NCBI RefSeq assembly: GCF_025717535.1
Contig: NZ_JAJIRO010000001.1
Span: 1,426,001-1,490,000 of the forward strand
Direction: 5' to 3'
Source: Paucibacter sp. Y2R2-4
GTDB lineage: Bacteria; Pseudomonadota; Gammaproteobacteria; Burkholderiales; Burkholderiaceae_C
Length of the DNA stretch: 64,000 nucleotides
Under the pieces are notes generated by a model. That model was not told the origin of the DNA and made no database searches. It saw nothing but the letters and a program-made list of their open reading frames with translations. A program made the translations under genes and the position numbers. Shown one piece after another: positions 28,075-36,624 of the stretch; the first letter of the stretch is position 1, and each line of letters opens with the position of its first letter.

Positions 28075-28367
28075 GGCGTTTCATCCGTCCAGCGCGCCAC
28101 GCGGCGCTTGATTTCATCTTGCAGGCTGCGCACCTCGGCGCTGGACTTGCACTCGCGACTCTCCCATTCCGGGCTGTGCGCGGGGCGCTTGGCCAAACGA
28201 GCGCACAGCTTGCCGTCCGCCACGCTCAAGGCCAGCACGACCTGACCCTGCAAGCTGTAGGCATTGGCACGCTCGCTGAGCGATCGAATGTCGCGCAGCG
28301 CCCGCTTGAGCTGCAGCAGGGCTTCATCCGGCTTGAAGGTGGGCGGGGCAAAAAAGTCATCATTCAT
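28071..28367 (-). CDS. Small conserved protein in the LIV/acyl-CoA operon
   Basis: This 98-residue soluble protein begins MNDDFFAPPTFKPDEALLQL and has a helical N-terminal half rich in Leu and Arg. A short beta-like segment, GQVVLALSVADGKLCARLAK, follows, and the C-terminus is charged (SLQDEIKRRVARWTDETP). I do not recognise a domain. It sits between livF (30 bases) and the PaaK-like ligase (four-base overlap), which makes it a true co-transcribed gene and suggests a role with the ligase. The ATG at 28367 is chosen because AGGAGTGTTGCC lies just upstream. Confidence 0.7.
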   Translation of the reverse strand: MNDDFFAPPTFKPDEALLQLKRALRDIRSLSERANAYSLQGQVVLALSVADGKLCARLAKRPAHSPEWESRECKSSAEVRSLQDEIKRRVARWTDETP

Positions 28368-28396
28368 GGCAACACTCCTGCTCAACGCGACTCAAA

Positions 28397-29209
28397 TCAA
28401 GCCAACCAGCGCTTGCGGCGCTTATAGCTTTTCACGTCTTTGAAGCTCTTGCGATCGCCGCCACCCATGCCGAGGTAAAACTCCTTGACGTCTTCGTTCT
28501 CGCGCAGTGCCTGCGCTTGGCCGTCCATCACCACCCGGCCGTTCTCCAAGATGTAGCCATAGTCGGCATAACGCAAAGCCATATTGGTGTTTTGCTCGGC
28601 CAGCAAAAAGGTGGTGCCTTCTTTGCTATTGAGGTCTTTGACGATCTCGAAGACCTCTTCAACGATTTGCGGCGCCAGGCCCATAGAAGGCTCATCCAGC
28701 AAAACCATTTTGGGGTTGGCCATCAGCGCTCGGCCGATGGCGCACATTTGCTGCTCGCCGCCCGAGGTGTAAGCGGCTTGCGAGCTACGCCGCGTTTTCA
28801 GGCGCGGAAAGTAGTTGTAGACCTTCTCCAAGGTGGCGGCAACGGCCGCCTTGCCATCGCGCCGGGTGTAGGCGCCGGTCAGCAGGTTGTCTTCAATGCT
28901 GAGATGGGCAAAGCAATGCCGCCCTTCCATCACCTGGATCACGCCGCGGTTCACCATCTCGGCGGTGGAGAGCTTTTCAATGCGCTCGCCACGCAGCTCA
29001 ATGCTGCCCTTGGTGACCTCGCCGCGCTCGCCAGCCAGCAGATTGGACACCGCCCGCAGCGTTGTCGTCTTACCCGCGCCATTGCCGCCCAGCAGCGCCA
29101 CCACACCGCCCTCAGGCACCTGCAGCGACACGCCCTTGAGCACCAAGATCACATGGTTGTAAATGACCTCGATGCCGTTGACGTTGAGAAGAATGCTTGG
29201 GGTACTCAT
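28397..29209 (-). CDS. livF: Branched-chain-type ABC transporter ATP-binding protein LivF
   Basis: This 270-residue ABC ATPase is one of the two nucleotide-binding subunits of a HAAT-family importer. Walker A is LLGGNGAGKTTTLRA, the signature is YTSGGEQQMCAIGRAL, and Walker B is MVLLDEPSMGLAPQ with His/Gln-loop residues following. The C-terminus is longer and more basic than in E. coli LivF (KSFKDVKSYKRRKRWLA). It follows the substrate-binding-protein gene after a 170-base gap holding a large hairpin. Family and subunit are certain, substrate is not. Confidence 0.92.
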   Translation of the reverse strand: MSTPSILLNVNGIEVIYNHVILVLKGVSLQVPEGGVVALLGGNGAGKTTTLRAVSNLLAGERGEVTKGSIELRGERIEKLSTAEMVNRGVIQVMEGRHCFAHLSIEDNLLTGAYTRRDGKAAVAATLEKVYNYFPRLKTRRSSQAAYTSGGEQQMCAIGRALMANPKMVLLDEPSMGLAPQIVEEVFEIVKDLNSKEGTTFLLAEQNTNMALRYADYGYILENGRVVMDGQAQALRENEDVKEFYLGMGGGDRKSFKDVKSYKRRKRWLA

Positions 29210-29255
29210 AAATCTTCCTGTGCCTGACCGAACCGACTTGTTGCGCACGGGGGAC

Positions 29256-29347
29256 CGGGTCGGCGGTGCGTTCTGCGGAGGTAAAGAAGGGAGGCGTGAC
29301 CCCAGGTCACGCCGGAATGACACGTAGCAGAACGCGCCGCCGGCCCG
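29256..29347. repeat. Large imperfect palindrome between the substrate-binding gene and livF
   Basis: Two 21-base arms (29256-29276 and 29327-29347) pair along their whole length with two G-U wobbles. Inside lies a second perfect hairpin, GGCGTGACC-CCA-GGTCACGCC (29293-29313). In the transcript this forms a long structure just after the binding-protein stop, a place where mRNA-stabilising or attenuating structures are common in ABC operons. Confidence 0.8.
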
Positions 29348-29381
29348 CTCTTTCGAAGCGCCTCACCCGCCCATACCCGAA

Positions 29382-30707
29382 TCAGCTCTGGCAATCCTCC
29401 GGGCTACGACGGGTCAGCTTCTTCTCCGCCGCGTACTTGTCCGCGCCCGTCTTGACCATGGGTTTGATGATTTGCTCGTCGGCCTGCAGCCAGTCGGAGC
29501 TGTAGTTCCACTTGGCGCCGTCCCAGGTGTGCACCCGCGCCGCGCTGGAGCCCATATGGTCGGCGCAAGAGGTGCTGATCGGTCGCATCAAGCCATTGAA
29601 ACCCAGCGCATCCAGGCGCTTCTGGTCCAGGGCCAAGTTCTCCAAGCCCCAGCGCACCTGCTCGCCGGTCATGACCTTGCCCTTGCCAAAACGCTCCTGC
29701 GCGCGGCGCACGGCCTCGACACCCAGCATCTGAATGATCATGCCTCGGGTGTAGAGCACCGAACCCACTTCGTCCTTGGGGCCGGTGCCCTGGCCTTTGC
29801 CATGCACATGCTTGAGGATCTCTTGCGCGACCTTGGAGCTTTGGCCATAGCCGTTCAGCGCCAGCGCGTTATAGCCCTTGGCGCCCTCACCCACGTCTTT
29901 GACATCCGGTTCGGCACCCGACCACCACACGCCATACATTTTTTCGCGCGGATAGCCAGTGGCTTGCGCTTCTTTCAGCGCGGTGGAATTCATCACGCCC
30001 CAGCCCCAGAGCAGCACATAGTCGGGGCGCTGCTGGCGCACCTGCAACCAGGCCGACTTTTGCTCAACGCCGGGCGCGGTGACCGGGATCTTTACCAGCT
30101 CAAAGCCGTGCATCTTTTGCCGCTCATCCAGCAACGGCATCGGCTCCTTGCCGAAGGGGGAGTCGTGATAAACGATGGCGATCTTCTTGCCTTTGAGCTT
30201 GTCGAAGCCGCCTTCCTTCTTGGCAATGTGCTGGATCAACATATCGGCCGCCGTCCAGTAACTGCCCATCAGCGGGAAGTTCCATTTGAAGACATTGCCG
30301 TCCTGCGCGGCCGACAGGCCATAGCCCAAGGTGATCAGCGGGATTTTGTCGTTAGGAGCTTTATCGGTCAGCGCGAAGGTGATGCCGGTGGCCTGAGGGT
30401 CCACCAGGGTTGCGCCCTTGCCTTTCAGGCGCTCATAGCATTCCACGCCCTTGTCGGTGGCATAGCCGGTTTCACATTCTTCAAAGGTCAACTTCACGCC
30501 ATTGATGCCGCCGTCGCGAGCATTGATCAGCTTGAGGTAGTCCTGCTTGCCGTTGGCCCAGGGCGTGCCGTTGGGGGCATAGGCGCCGGTGCGGTAAACC
30601 AGCAGCGGGAAGAACTGTTCCTTGGCTTGAGCCAGGGTTTGACTGGCCCAGCCGGAGAGTCCGGCGGCCAGCAAGGTGGCGGCGATGGCATGCGACTTCA
30701 GTTTCAT
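29382..30707 (-). CDS. ABC transporter substrate-binding protein (Leu/Ile/Val-binding family)
   Basis: This 441-residue periplasmic receptor is of the type-I HAAT family. A signal peptide (MKLKSHAIAATLLAAGLSG through LAQA) is followed by FFPLLVYRTGAYAPNGTPWA, GINGVKLTFEECETGYATDK and the second-lobe segment KIAIVYHDSPFGKEPMPLLD. It is longer than E. coli LivK, as are the receptors that serve acyl-CoA-ligase-linked importers. Ligand identity is unknown; carboxylic or aromatic acids are inferred from the two ligase genes. It lies 50 bases after livM and before the hairpin and livF. Confidence 0.9.
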   Translation of the reverse strand: MKLKSHAIAATLLAAGLSGWASQTLAQAKEQFFPLLVYRTGAYAPNGTPWANGKQDYLKLINARDGGINGVKLTFEECETGYATDKGVECYERLKGKGATLVDPQATGITFALTDKAPNDKIPLITLGYGLSAAQDGNVFKWNFPLMGSYWTAADMLIQHIAKKEGGFDKLKGKKIAIVYHDSPFGKEPMPLLDERQKMHGFELVKIPVTAPGVEQKSAWLQVRQQRPDYVLLWGWGVMNSTALKEAQATGYPREKMYGVWWSGAEPDVKDVGEGAKGYNALALNGYGQSSKVAQEILKHVHGKGQGTGPKDEVGSVLYTRGMIIQMLGVEAVRRAQERFGKGKVMTGEQVRWGLENLALDQKRLDALGFNGLMRPISTSCADHMGSSAARVHTWDGAKWNYSSDWLQADEQIIKPMVKTGADKYAAEKKLTRRSPEDCQS

Positions 30708-30757
30708 GGCGGTCTCCGGTGTTGTACGTTTTGGGGTCAAAAGACAGTAAAGGGAAC

Positions 30758-31822
30758 TCAGTGCGGGAAGGGCCACAGCCGCAGCTTCTCTTTGGCCGTG
30801 GCCCAGAGGCGCGCCAGCCCGTGCGGCTCAACGATCAGAAAAAAGACGATCAGCGCACCGAAAACCATGCTGGTCAGATGCGAGGACACGGCCGTAGACA
30901 GCGGGATGCCCAGCCAATGCGGGGCCCGCTCCAGCAGCAAAGGTAAGAGCACAATGAAAGCCGCGCCCAAAAATCCACCCATGATGGAGCCCAGGCCGCC
31001 GATGATGACCATGAAGAGCAGTTGGAAGCTGCGGTCGATATTGAAGGCCGCCGGCTCCCAAGCGCCGAGGTGGATAAAGCCCCACAAAGCGCCGGCCACG
31101 CCGACGATGAAGGCACTGACGGCGAAAGCGCTGAGCTTGGCGTAAATGGGGCGGATGCCGATCACCGCCGCCGCCACATCCATATCGCGCATGGCCATCC
31201 ATTCGCGGCCAATATTCGAGCGCACCAAGTTCTTGGCCAGCAGCGCAAACACCAGCACAAAGCTCAGACAGAACAAATACTTGGCCACCGGGCTTTCAAT
31301 CGGCACCCCCAGCACCTGCAAGCCCGCCACGCTGACCGAACCGGAGTCCGAGCCATTGGTCACCCACTTCAAGCGCAGCGCCGCCCAATCGACAAAGAAC
31401 TGCGCCGCCAGCGTGGCCACCGCCAGATAGAGACCCTTGATGCGCAATGAGGGCACACCAAAAATCACACCCACCGCGGTGGAGCACAGGCCGCCCAGCA
31501 ACAGCGAAGCAATCAGCGGCATGCCCTCGATGCGGACCTGGAAGTTATAGGCCGCATAGGCCCCCACCGCCATAAAGGCCCCGGTGCCCAGCGAGATCTG
31601 GCCGCAATAGCCGACCAGGATGTTCAGGCCCAGCGCGGCCAAGGAGAGGATCAAGAAGGGCGTGAGGATGGCTCGAAACCAGTATTCCGGCGCGGTGAGA
31701 GGCACCACGACAAAGGCGATGAGCAGCAGCATGGCCATCGCCATGCGGTCCTGCCGAATCGGCAAGATTTGCTGGTCGGCGTGATAACTGGATTTGAACT
31801 GGCCGTTTTCGCGATAGAGCAT
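30758..31822 (-). CDS. livM: Branched-chain-type ABC transporter permease LivM
   Basis: This 354-residue inner-membrane permease has about ten hydrophobic segments. It carries the family stretches LGLNILVGYCGQISLGTGAF, GVIFGVPSLRIKGLYLAVAT (the coupling-helix region), and LLFMVIIGGLGSIMGGFLGA near the C-terminus. The N-terminus has a short soluble extension (MLYRENGQFKSSYHADQQIL) seen in the ligase-linked subfamily. It is 20 bases downstream of livH and upstream of the receptor gene. Confidence 0.93.
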   Translation of the reverse strand: MLYRENGQFKSSYHADQQILPIRQDRMAMAMLLLIAFVVVPLTAPEYWFRAILTPFLILSLAALGLNILVGYCGQISLGTGAFMAVGAYAAYNFQVRIEGMPLIASLLLGGLCSTAVGVIFGVPSLRIKGLYLAVATLAAQFFVDWAALRLKWVTNGSDSGSVSVAGLQVLGVPIESPVAKYLFCLSFVLVFALLAKNLVRSNIGREWMAMRDMDVAAAVIGIRPIYAKLSAFAVSAFIVGVAGALWGFIHLGAWEPAAFNIDRSFQLLFMVIIGGLGSIMGGFLGAAFIVLLPLLLERAPHWLGIPLSTAVSSHLTSMVFGALIVFFLIVEPHGLARLWATAKEKLRLWPFPH

Positions 31823-31842
31823 CTTGTTCTCCGACTCTCGGC

Positions 31843-32772
31843 TCAGACGCGGTCAATGATCTTCTCGCCGAAAAGGCCCTGAGGCCTGATCAGCAAGAAC
31901 AGCAGCGCCAGCACATAGGCAAACCAGATCTCAATGCCGCCGCCCAAATGCGGGCCGACATAAATCTCGGAGAGCTTCTCGCCCACGCCGATGATGAGCC
32001 CGCCGATGATGGCGCCGGGCACCGAGGTCAGCCCCCCCAAAATCACCACCGGCAAGGCCTTCAGCGCCACCAGCGAGAGCGAGAACTGCACGCCCAGTTT
32101 GCTGCCCCAGATGATGCCGGCCACCAGAGCGACAAAGCCAGCCACGCTCCAGACGATGACCCAGATGGTGGACAGCGGGATGCCGATGGACTGCGCCGCT
32201 TGATGATCATCGGCCACCGCGCGCAGCGCACGGCCGGTGGCCGTCTTCTGGAAGAACAGGGCCAATAGCGCGACCAAGGAAGCGGCGATCAAGGCGGCAT
32301 AGAGGTCTTCTTTGCTGAGCAGAATGCCGCCTTGGAACAGCGACTCGGCCACGATGATGGGGTCCTTGGGCATGCCCACATCGATCTTGTAAATGTCGTT
32401 GCCAAAAAGCGTTTGACCCAATCCGTCGAGAAAATAAGTAATGCCCAAAGTGGCCATCAAAAGCGTGATGCCTTCTTGGTTCACCAGACGCGACAAGACC
32501 AGTCGCTCAATCACCCAGGCCACCAACACCATCACCGCAAACGCCGCAACAAAGGCCAGCAGATTGGCCATCAGCTGGTTTTGCACCCCGGTCCACTGCG
32601 GAATCCACTCAGCAAAGCGCGCCATCGCCAAGGCGGCGAACAAGACCATGGCCCCTTGAGCGAAATTGAACACGCCCGAGGCCTTGTAGATCAGCACAAA
32701 GCCCAAGGCGATGAGCGAATACAACATGCCGGACATTAGCCCACCCATCAGTGTTTCGAGGAAGAATCCCAT
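31843..32772 (-). CDS. livH: Branched-chain-type ABC transporter permease LivH
   Basis: This 309-residue permease partners LivM. It starts with a membrane helix (MGFFLETLMGGLMSGMLYSL) and contains GFVLIYKASGVFNFAQGAMV and RALRAVADDHQAAQSIGIPL (the coupling region). LPVVILGGLTSVPGAIIGGL and the C-terminal LALLFLLIRPQGLFGEKIID follow, all typical of LivH. It follows livG by 20 bases on the minus strand. Confidence 0.94.
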   Translation of the reverse strand: MGFFLETLMGGLMSGMLYSLIALGFVLIYKASGVFNFAQGAMVLFAALAMARFAEWIPQWTGVQNQLMANLLAFVAAFAVMVLVAWVIERLVLSRLVNQEGITLLMATLGITYFLDGLGQTLFGNDIYKIDVGMPKDPIIVAESLFQGGILLSKEDLYAALIAASLVALLALFFQKTATGRALRAVADDHQAAQSIGIPLSTIWVIVWSVAGFVALVAGIIWGSKLGVQFSLSLVALKALPVVILGGLTSVPGAIIGGLIIGVGEKLSEIYVGPHLGGGIEIWFAYVLALLFLLIRPQGLFGEKIIDRV

Positions 32773-32792
32773 ATCGTCGCTATCGCCTCTGT

Positions 32793-33590
32793 TCAGTGGC
32801 TGGTGCCCAAATAGGCACGGATGACGTCTTCGTTACTCCGCACCTCATCGGGTGTGCCGTCGCCGATCTTCTTGCCGTAGTCCAGCACCACCACCCGGTC
32901 GGAGATGTCCATCACCACGCCCATGTCATGCTCGATCAGCACGATGGTGGTACCGAACTCATCATTGACGTCCAAGATGAAGCGGCACATGTCCTGCTTC
33001 TCTTCCACATTCATGCCGGCCATGGGTTCGTCCAGCAACAGCACGCTGGGTTCCATGGCCAAGGCGCGGCCCAGATCGACGCGCTTTTGCAAGCCATAGG
33101 GCAGGCGCCCCACCGGCGTCTTGCGGTAGGCCTGAATCTCCAGAAAGTCGATGATGCGTTCGACCTTTTCGCGCTGGGCGATCTCTTCACGCTCGGCCGG
33201 GCCCCAGCCGAAGGGGTCGCGCAGGGCTTGCCAGAAGAGATTGCACTTCATGTGCAGATTGCGGCCTGTCATGATGTTGTCCAGCACGCTCATGCCTTTG
33301 AACAGGGCCAGGTTCTGGAAGGTCCGGGCCACGCCCATCTCGGCCACTTGCCGTGAGTTCATATGCTTGAAGTGCTGGCCGCGAAAGGTGATCTCGCCCT
33401 GCTGAGGCTGATACACCCCGTTGATGCAGTTCAGCATCGAGCTCTTGCCGGCGCCATTGGGGCCGATGATGGAGCGGATCTCATGCTCACGCACATTGAA
33501 GCTGATGTCGCTCAGCGCCTTCACCCCGCCAAAACTCAAGGAGATGTTCTCGACCTCGAGAATGACCTCGCCAATCTTTCGCTCGGTCAT
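32793..33590 (-). CDS. livG: Branched-chain-type ABC transporter ATP-binding protein LivG
   Basis: This 265-residue ABC ATPase has Walker A IIGPNGAGKSSMLNC and a signature that departs from LSGGQ (GRLPYGLQKRVDLGRALAM, as in many LivG proteins). Walker B is VLLLDEPMAGMN and the His-switch segment is VLIEHDMGVVMDISDRVVVL. Its ATG shares one base with the TGA of the upstream acyl-CoA synthetase gene, so the two are tightly coupled. It precedes livH. Confidence 0.94.
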   Translation of the reverse strand: MTERKIGEVILEVENISLSFGGVKALSDISFNVREHEIRSIIGPNGAGKSSMLNCINGVYQPQQGEITFRGQHFKHMNSRQVAEMGVARTFQNLALFKGMSVLDNIMTGRNLHMKCNLFWQALRDPFGWGPAEREEIAQREKVERIIDFLEIQAYRKTPVGRLPYGLQKRVDLGRALAMEPSVLLLDEPMAGMNVEEKQDMCRFILDVNDEFGTTIVLIEHDMGVVMDISDRVVVLDYGKKIGDGTPDEVRSNEDVIRAYLGTSH

Positions 33591-35578
33591 CAGGCTGCCC
33601 TCCGAACGGCTGGGAAGGTCTGGGTGTCCGTGATTTTCAAATCCGCCGAAACCGAGCCGCTGCGCCCATCCTCGAACTTCACCGCGGTCTCGATGAACTG
33701 CGAGTTCTTGCCGCCGTACAGCGCGTCAATCAGCACGCCATACTTTTCTGCAATCGCGCCACGCCGGACCTTGCGGGTGCGGGTCAGTTCGCCATCGTCC
33801 GCGTCCAGCTCTTTGTGCAGGATCAGAAAACGGCTGATCTGGCTGCCGGCCAACATCGCGTCTTCGGCCAGATCGGCGTTGACCTTTTCCACGCAGTCGC
33901 GAATCAACTCATACACCTCGGGCTTTTGCGCCAGGTCGGTGTAACCGGCATAGGGCAGATTGCGGCGCTCGGCCCAATTGCCCACCGCGTCAAAGTCGAT
34001 ATTGATGAAGGCGCAGACCTTCTCGCGCCCATCGCCAAAAGCCACCGCCTCCTTGATGTGGGCGAAGAACTTCAGCTTGTTCTCCACATACTTGGGCGCA
34101 AACATCGCGCCGTCGTGGGCGCCGCCGCGAATGCGGCCCACGTCTTTGGCGCGGTCGATGATCTTCAGGTGCCCATGGCCATCGATAAAACCGGCGTCAC
34201 CGCTGTGGTACCAGCCCTCGGGCGTCAAGACCTCGGCCGTGGCCGCCTCGTTCTTGTAATAGCCTTTGAGCAAGCCGGGCGACTTGATCAGGATCTCGCC
34301 GCTCTCAGCCAGCTTGATCTCCACCCCTTCGATCGGCACACCCACGGTGTCGGCGCGGGCCTCATGGTCGGGCTGCAAGCAGACGAAAACCGCTGTCTCG
34401 GTCGACCCATAAAGCTGCTTCAAATTGATGCCGATGCTGCGATAGAAGCTGAACAGGTCTGGCCCTATGGCCTCACCCGCCGTGTAAGCCACCCGCACCC
34501 TGGAGAGACCCAGGGTGTTGCGCAAGGGGCCGTAAATGGCCAGATTGCCTAATGCGTATTTGCAGCGGTCGATGGGGCTCACCGGCTTGCCGTCCATCAG
34601 CGCGGGGCCGACGCGGCGGGCCAGGGCCATGCAGCGCCCAAACAGCCAGCGCTTGGCCGCGCTGGCGTCTTCCATGCGAATCATCACGCTGGTCAGCAAG
34701 GCCTCAAACACCCGCGGCGGCGCGAAGTAATAAGTGGGGCCGATTTCTTTCAGATCGATGCTGACCGTGCTGGCCGACTCAGGGCAGTTCACCACATAGC
34801 CGCAGACCAGCCACTGCGCAAAGCTGAAGATGTTTTGGCCGATCCATGCCGGCGGCAGATAGGCCAGCACCTCTTCTTGCGGTGTCAAATGGTCAAAACG
34901 GGCGCCGGCCTGGGCCCGGTCGATCAGGCTCAGATGGGTATGAACCACACCTTTGGGGTTGCCGGTAGTGCCGGAGGTGAAGAACATGGCGGCCACATCT
35001 TCGGCTTGCCCAGCCTGCACCTCGGCGGCGAAAAAGCCTGGGGCGGACAAAGCATGCTCTCGGCCTCGGGCGCACAAATCATCCAAAGACGCGAGGCCCG
35101 TCTCCGCATAGTTGCGCAGACCACGCGGGTCATCAAACCAGATGGTCTTGAGCTGCGGGCAAGAGTCGCGCAACTCCAGCATCTTGTCGACCTGCTCTTG
35201 GTCTTCCACCACGGCAAACGCAATCTCGGCGTTATTGATGGGGAAGACAAACTCGGCCGCCACCGCATCTTGGTAGAGCGGCACCGGGATCGCCCCCAGC
35301 GACTGGGCCGCCAACATGGCTGCCGACAAGCGCGGCCGGTTCTCGCCCACCACCACCAAATGATCACCCCGGCGCAGACCGGCCGCCGCAAAGCCATGCG
35401 CCATCTCGCGAACCAAGGCCGCCAGCTGGCTCCAGCTCAGCGCCTGCCAGATGCCGTATTCCTTCTCACGCAATGCCGCGGCGTCGGGCCGCTGAGCCGC
35501 ATGCTCTAACAAGAGCCGGGGGAATGTGCTCACCACCTTGTTTGTCTCCTGATCGGTGATCGGTGCTGGGGCCGTCAC
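33590..35578 (-). CDS. Long-chain acyl-CoA synthetase-like AMP-binding protein
   Basis: This 662-residue adenylate-forming enzyme probably activates a carboxylic acid to its CoA thioester right after uptake. The ATP-binding P-loop is MFFTSGTTGNPKGVVHTHLS, and the adenylation motif YGSTETAVFVCLQPD follows. WYHSGDAGFIDGHGHLKIID and RAKDVGRIRGGAHDGAMFAP are in the place of the fatty-acyl signature. The start is a GTG and no closer ATG fits. It is the promoter-proximal gene of the LIV operon, divergent from a Crp/Fnr regulator, with a palindrome between them. Substrate class is unresolved. Confidence 0.9.
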   Translation of the reverse strand: MTAPAPITDQETNKVVSTFPRLLLEHAAQRPDAAALREKEYGIWQALSWSQLAALVREMAHGFAAAGLRRGDHLVVVGENRPRLSAAMLAAQSLGAIPVPLYQDAVAAEFVFPINNAEIAFAVVEDQEQVDKMLELRDSCPQLKTIWFDDPRGLRNYAETGLASLDDLCARGREHALSAPGFFAAEVQAGQAEDVAAMFFTSGTTGNPKGVVHTHLSLIDRAQAGARFDHLTPQEEVLAYLPPAWIGQNIFSFAQWLVCGYVVNCPESASTVSIDLKEIGPTYYFAPPRVFEALLTSVMIRMEDASAAKRWLFGRCMALARRVGPALMDGKPVSPIDRCKYALGNLAIYGPLRNTLGLSRVRVAYTAGEAIGPDLFSFYRSIGINLKQLYGSTETAVFVCLQPDHEARADTVGVPIEGVEIKLAESGEILIKSPGLLKGYYKNEAATAEVLTPEGWYHSGDAGFIDGHGHLKIIDRAKDVGRIRGGAHDGAMFAPKYVENKLKFFAHIKEAVAFGDGREKVCAFINIDFDAVGNWAERRNLPYAGYTDLAQKPEVYELIRDCVEKVNADLAEDAMLAGSQISRFLILHKELDADDGELTRTRKVRRGAIAEKYGVLIDALYGGKNSQFIETAVKFEDGRSGSVSADLKITDTQTFPAVRRAA

Positions 35579-35656
35579 TGACAGCGCACTCTGCTCGAAA
35601 CCGGTGCACCCGCCGCCTCAACACGCTGCGATCCTAGGCTGGACTTTGACGCCATG

Positions 35657-35674
35657 TTGTCGTTGCAATGACAA
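35657..35674. promoter_or_regulatory. 18-bp palindrome between the acyl-CoA synthetase and crp/fnr-type genes
   Basis: TTGTC-G-TTGCAA-T-GACAA (35657-35674) is symmetric except for one base pair either side of the TTGCAA core. It lies in the 186-base divergent intergenic region, about 80 bases from the synthetase start and 90 from the regulator start. It is a candidate operator for the adjacent Crp/Fnr protein. Confidence 0.55.
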
Positions 35675-35764
35675 TCCAAGGGACTTCCCCGCCCCGTGCT
35701 TTCCCCTAGCCCCTAAAAGGTGCCTCGTAAGCCTGGCGTCATGTTTTGGCATCGACACTGAGGC

Positions 35765-36520
35765 ATGAGCGCCCCAGACTCCAGCCAAGCCCCTTTGCGT
35801 CAACGCGCACGCGCCGCATCAGCACAGGAGTTGGAAGCCATTCCCTGGCTGCTGGTGCTGACGCCCGAGCAGCGCCAAGCCACCATCGCCCAATTGCAAG
35901 TGGCCGACGCTGAGGTGGGCGAGCGAGTTTGCAAAATTGGTCGACCGGCTAACTTCTGGTTTGGTGTGATTGACGGCCTGCTGAAGATGAGCAACGACGA
36001 CTCCAGCGGCCCGGCCATCACCTTCACCGGCATCCCGCCCGGCGGCTGGTTTGGCGAAGGCACCCTGCTCAAGCGCGAAGCCTACCGCTACAACATCCAA
36101 GCATTGAGGCGCAGCGTGGTGGCCGGCCTGCCGATCGAAGCCTTTCATCAGCTGCTGGAAACCAGCATCAGCTTCAATCGCTATATGCTGAACCAGCTGA
36201 ACGAGCGAGTCGGCCAATTCATCGCCGCCCGCGAGATGGACCGCATCTCCGACCCCGATCTCCGCGTGGCCCGCCACCTGGCCGCCTTGTTCCATCCACA
36301 GCTCTACCCCCGGGTGGGCGACCACTTGCGCATCACCCAGCAAGAACTCGGCTATCTGGTCGGCCTGTCAAGGCAACGGGTCAACCAAGCCCTGAACCAT
36401 TTGGCCAGCCAGCAGCTGATCCGTGTGGAATATGGCGGTGTGCGGGTACTTGATCTGAATGGGCTCAGGAATTTCCCCGCCGTACCCTTGCCAAAGCAGC
36501 CATCCCCTCTGAGGGGGTGA
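35765..36520 (+). CDS. Crp/Fnr family transcriptional regulator
   Basis: This 251-residue regulator has an N-terminal cyclic-nucleotide-binding-like barrel (about residues 25-145; GVIDGLLKMSNDDSSGPAIT and PPGGWFGEGTLL). A dimer helix follows, and then a C-terminal winged helix with LRITQQELGYLVGLSRQRVN as recognition region. No N-terminal Cys cluster is present, so it is not an Fnr oxygen sensor. The PGGWFGEGTLL segment lacks the RTA cAMP phosphate-binding signature, so the effector is unclear. It is divergent from the LIV/acyl-CoA operon and is its likely regulator by position. Confidence 0.87.
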   Translation: MSAPDSSQAPLRQRARAASAQELEAIPWLLVLTPEQRQATIAQLQVADAEVGERVCKIGRPANFWFGVIDGLLKMSNDDSSGPAITFTGIPPGGWFGEGTLLKREAYRYNIQALRRSVVAGLPIEAFHQLLETSISFNRYMLNQLNERVGQFIAAREMDRISDPDLRVARHLAALFHPQLYPRVGDHLRITQQELGYLVGLSRQRVNQALNHLASQQLIRVEYGGVRVLDLNGLRNFPAVPLPKQPSPLRG

Positions 36521-36554
36521 GCTGTCTGCATGTTTTACCGGTAGGCGCAGATAC

Positions 36555-36571
36555 CAAGTTATGCTAACTTG
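36555..36571. promoter_or_regulatory. Perfect 17-bp palindrome upstream of the GDSL lipase gene
   Basis: CAAGTTA-TGC-TAACTTG (36555-36571) has two perfect seven-base arms. It lies 54 bases before the start codon and overlaps a possible -10 element, TATGCT. It is probably a repressor or activator site. Confidence 0.55.
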
Positions 36572-36624
36572 AGAACTACACATCTCGTTACATCCTTGCT
36601 GTCCAAGTCTTTGATCGGAGCGCC

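Noticed and set aside
29472-31145. 557-codon open frame opposite the substrate-binding protein and LivM genes
   Set aside because: It runs across two genuine genes and the gap between them and shows only low-complexity His/Gln/Leu composition.
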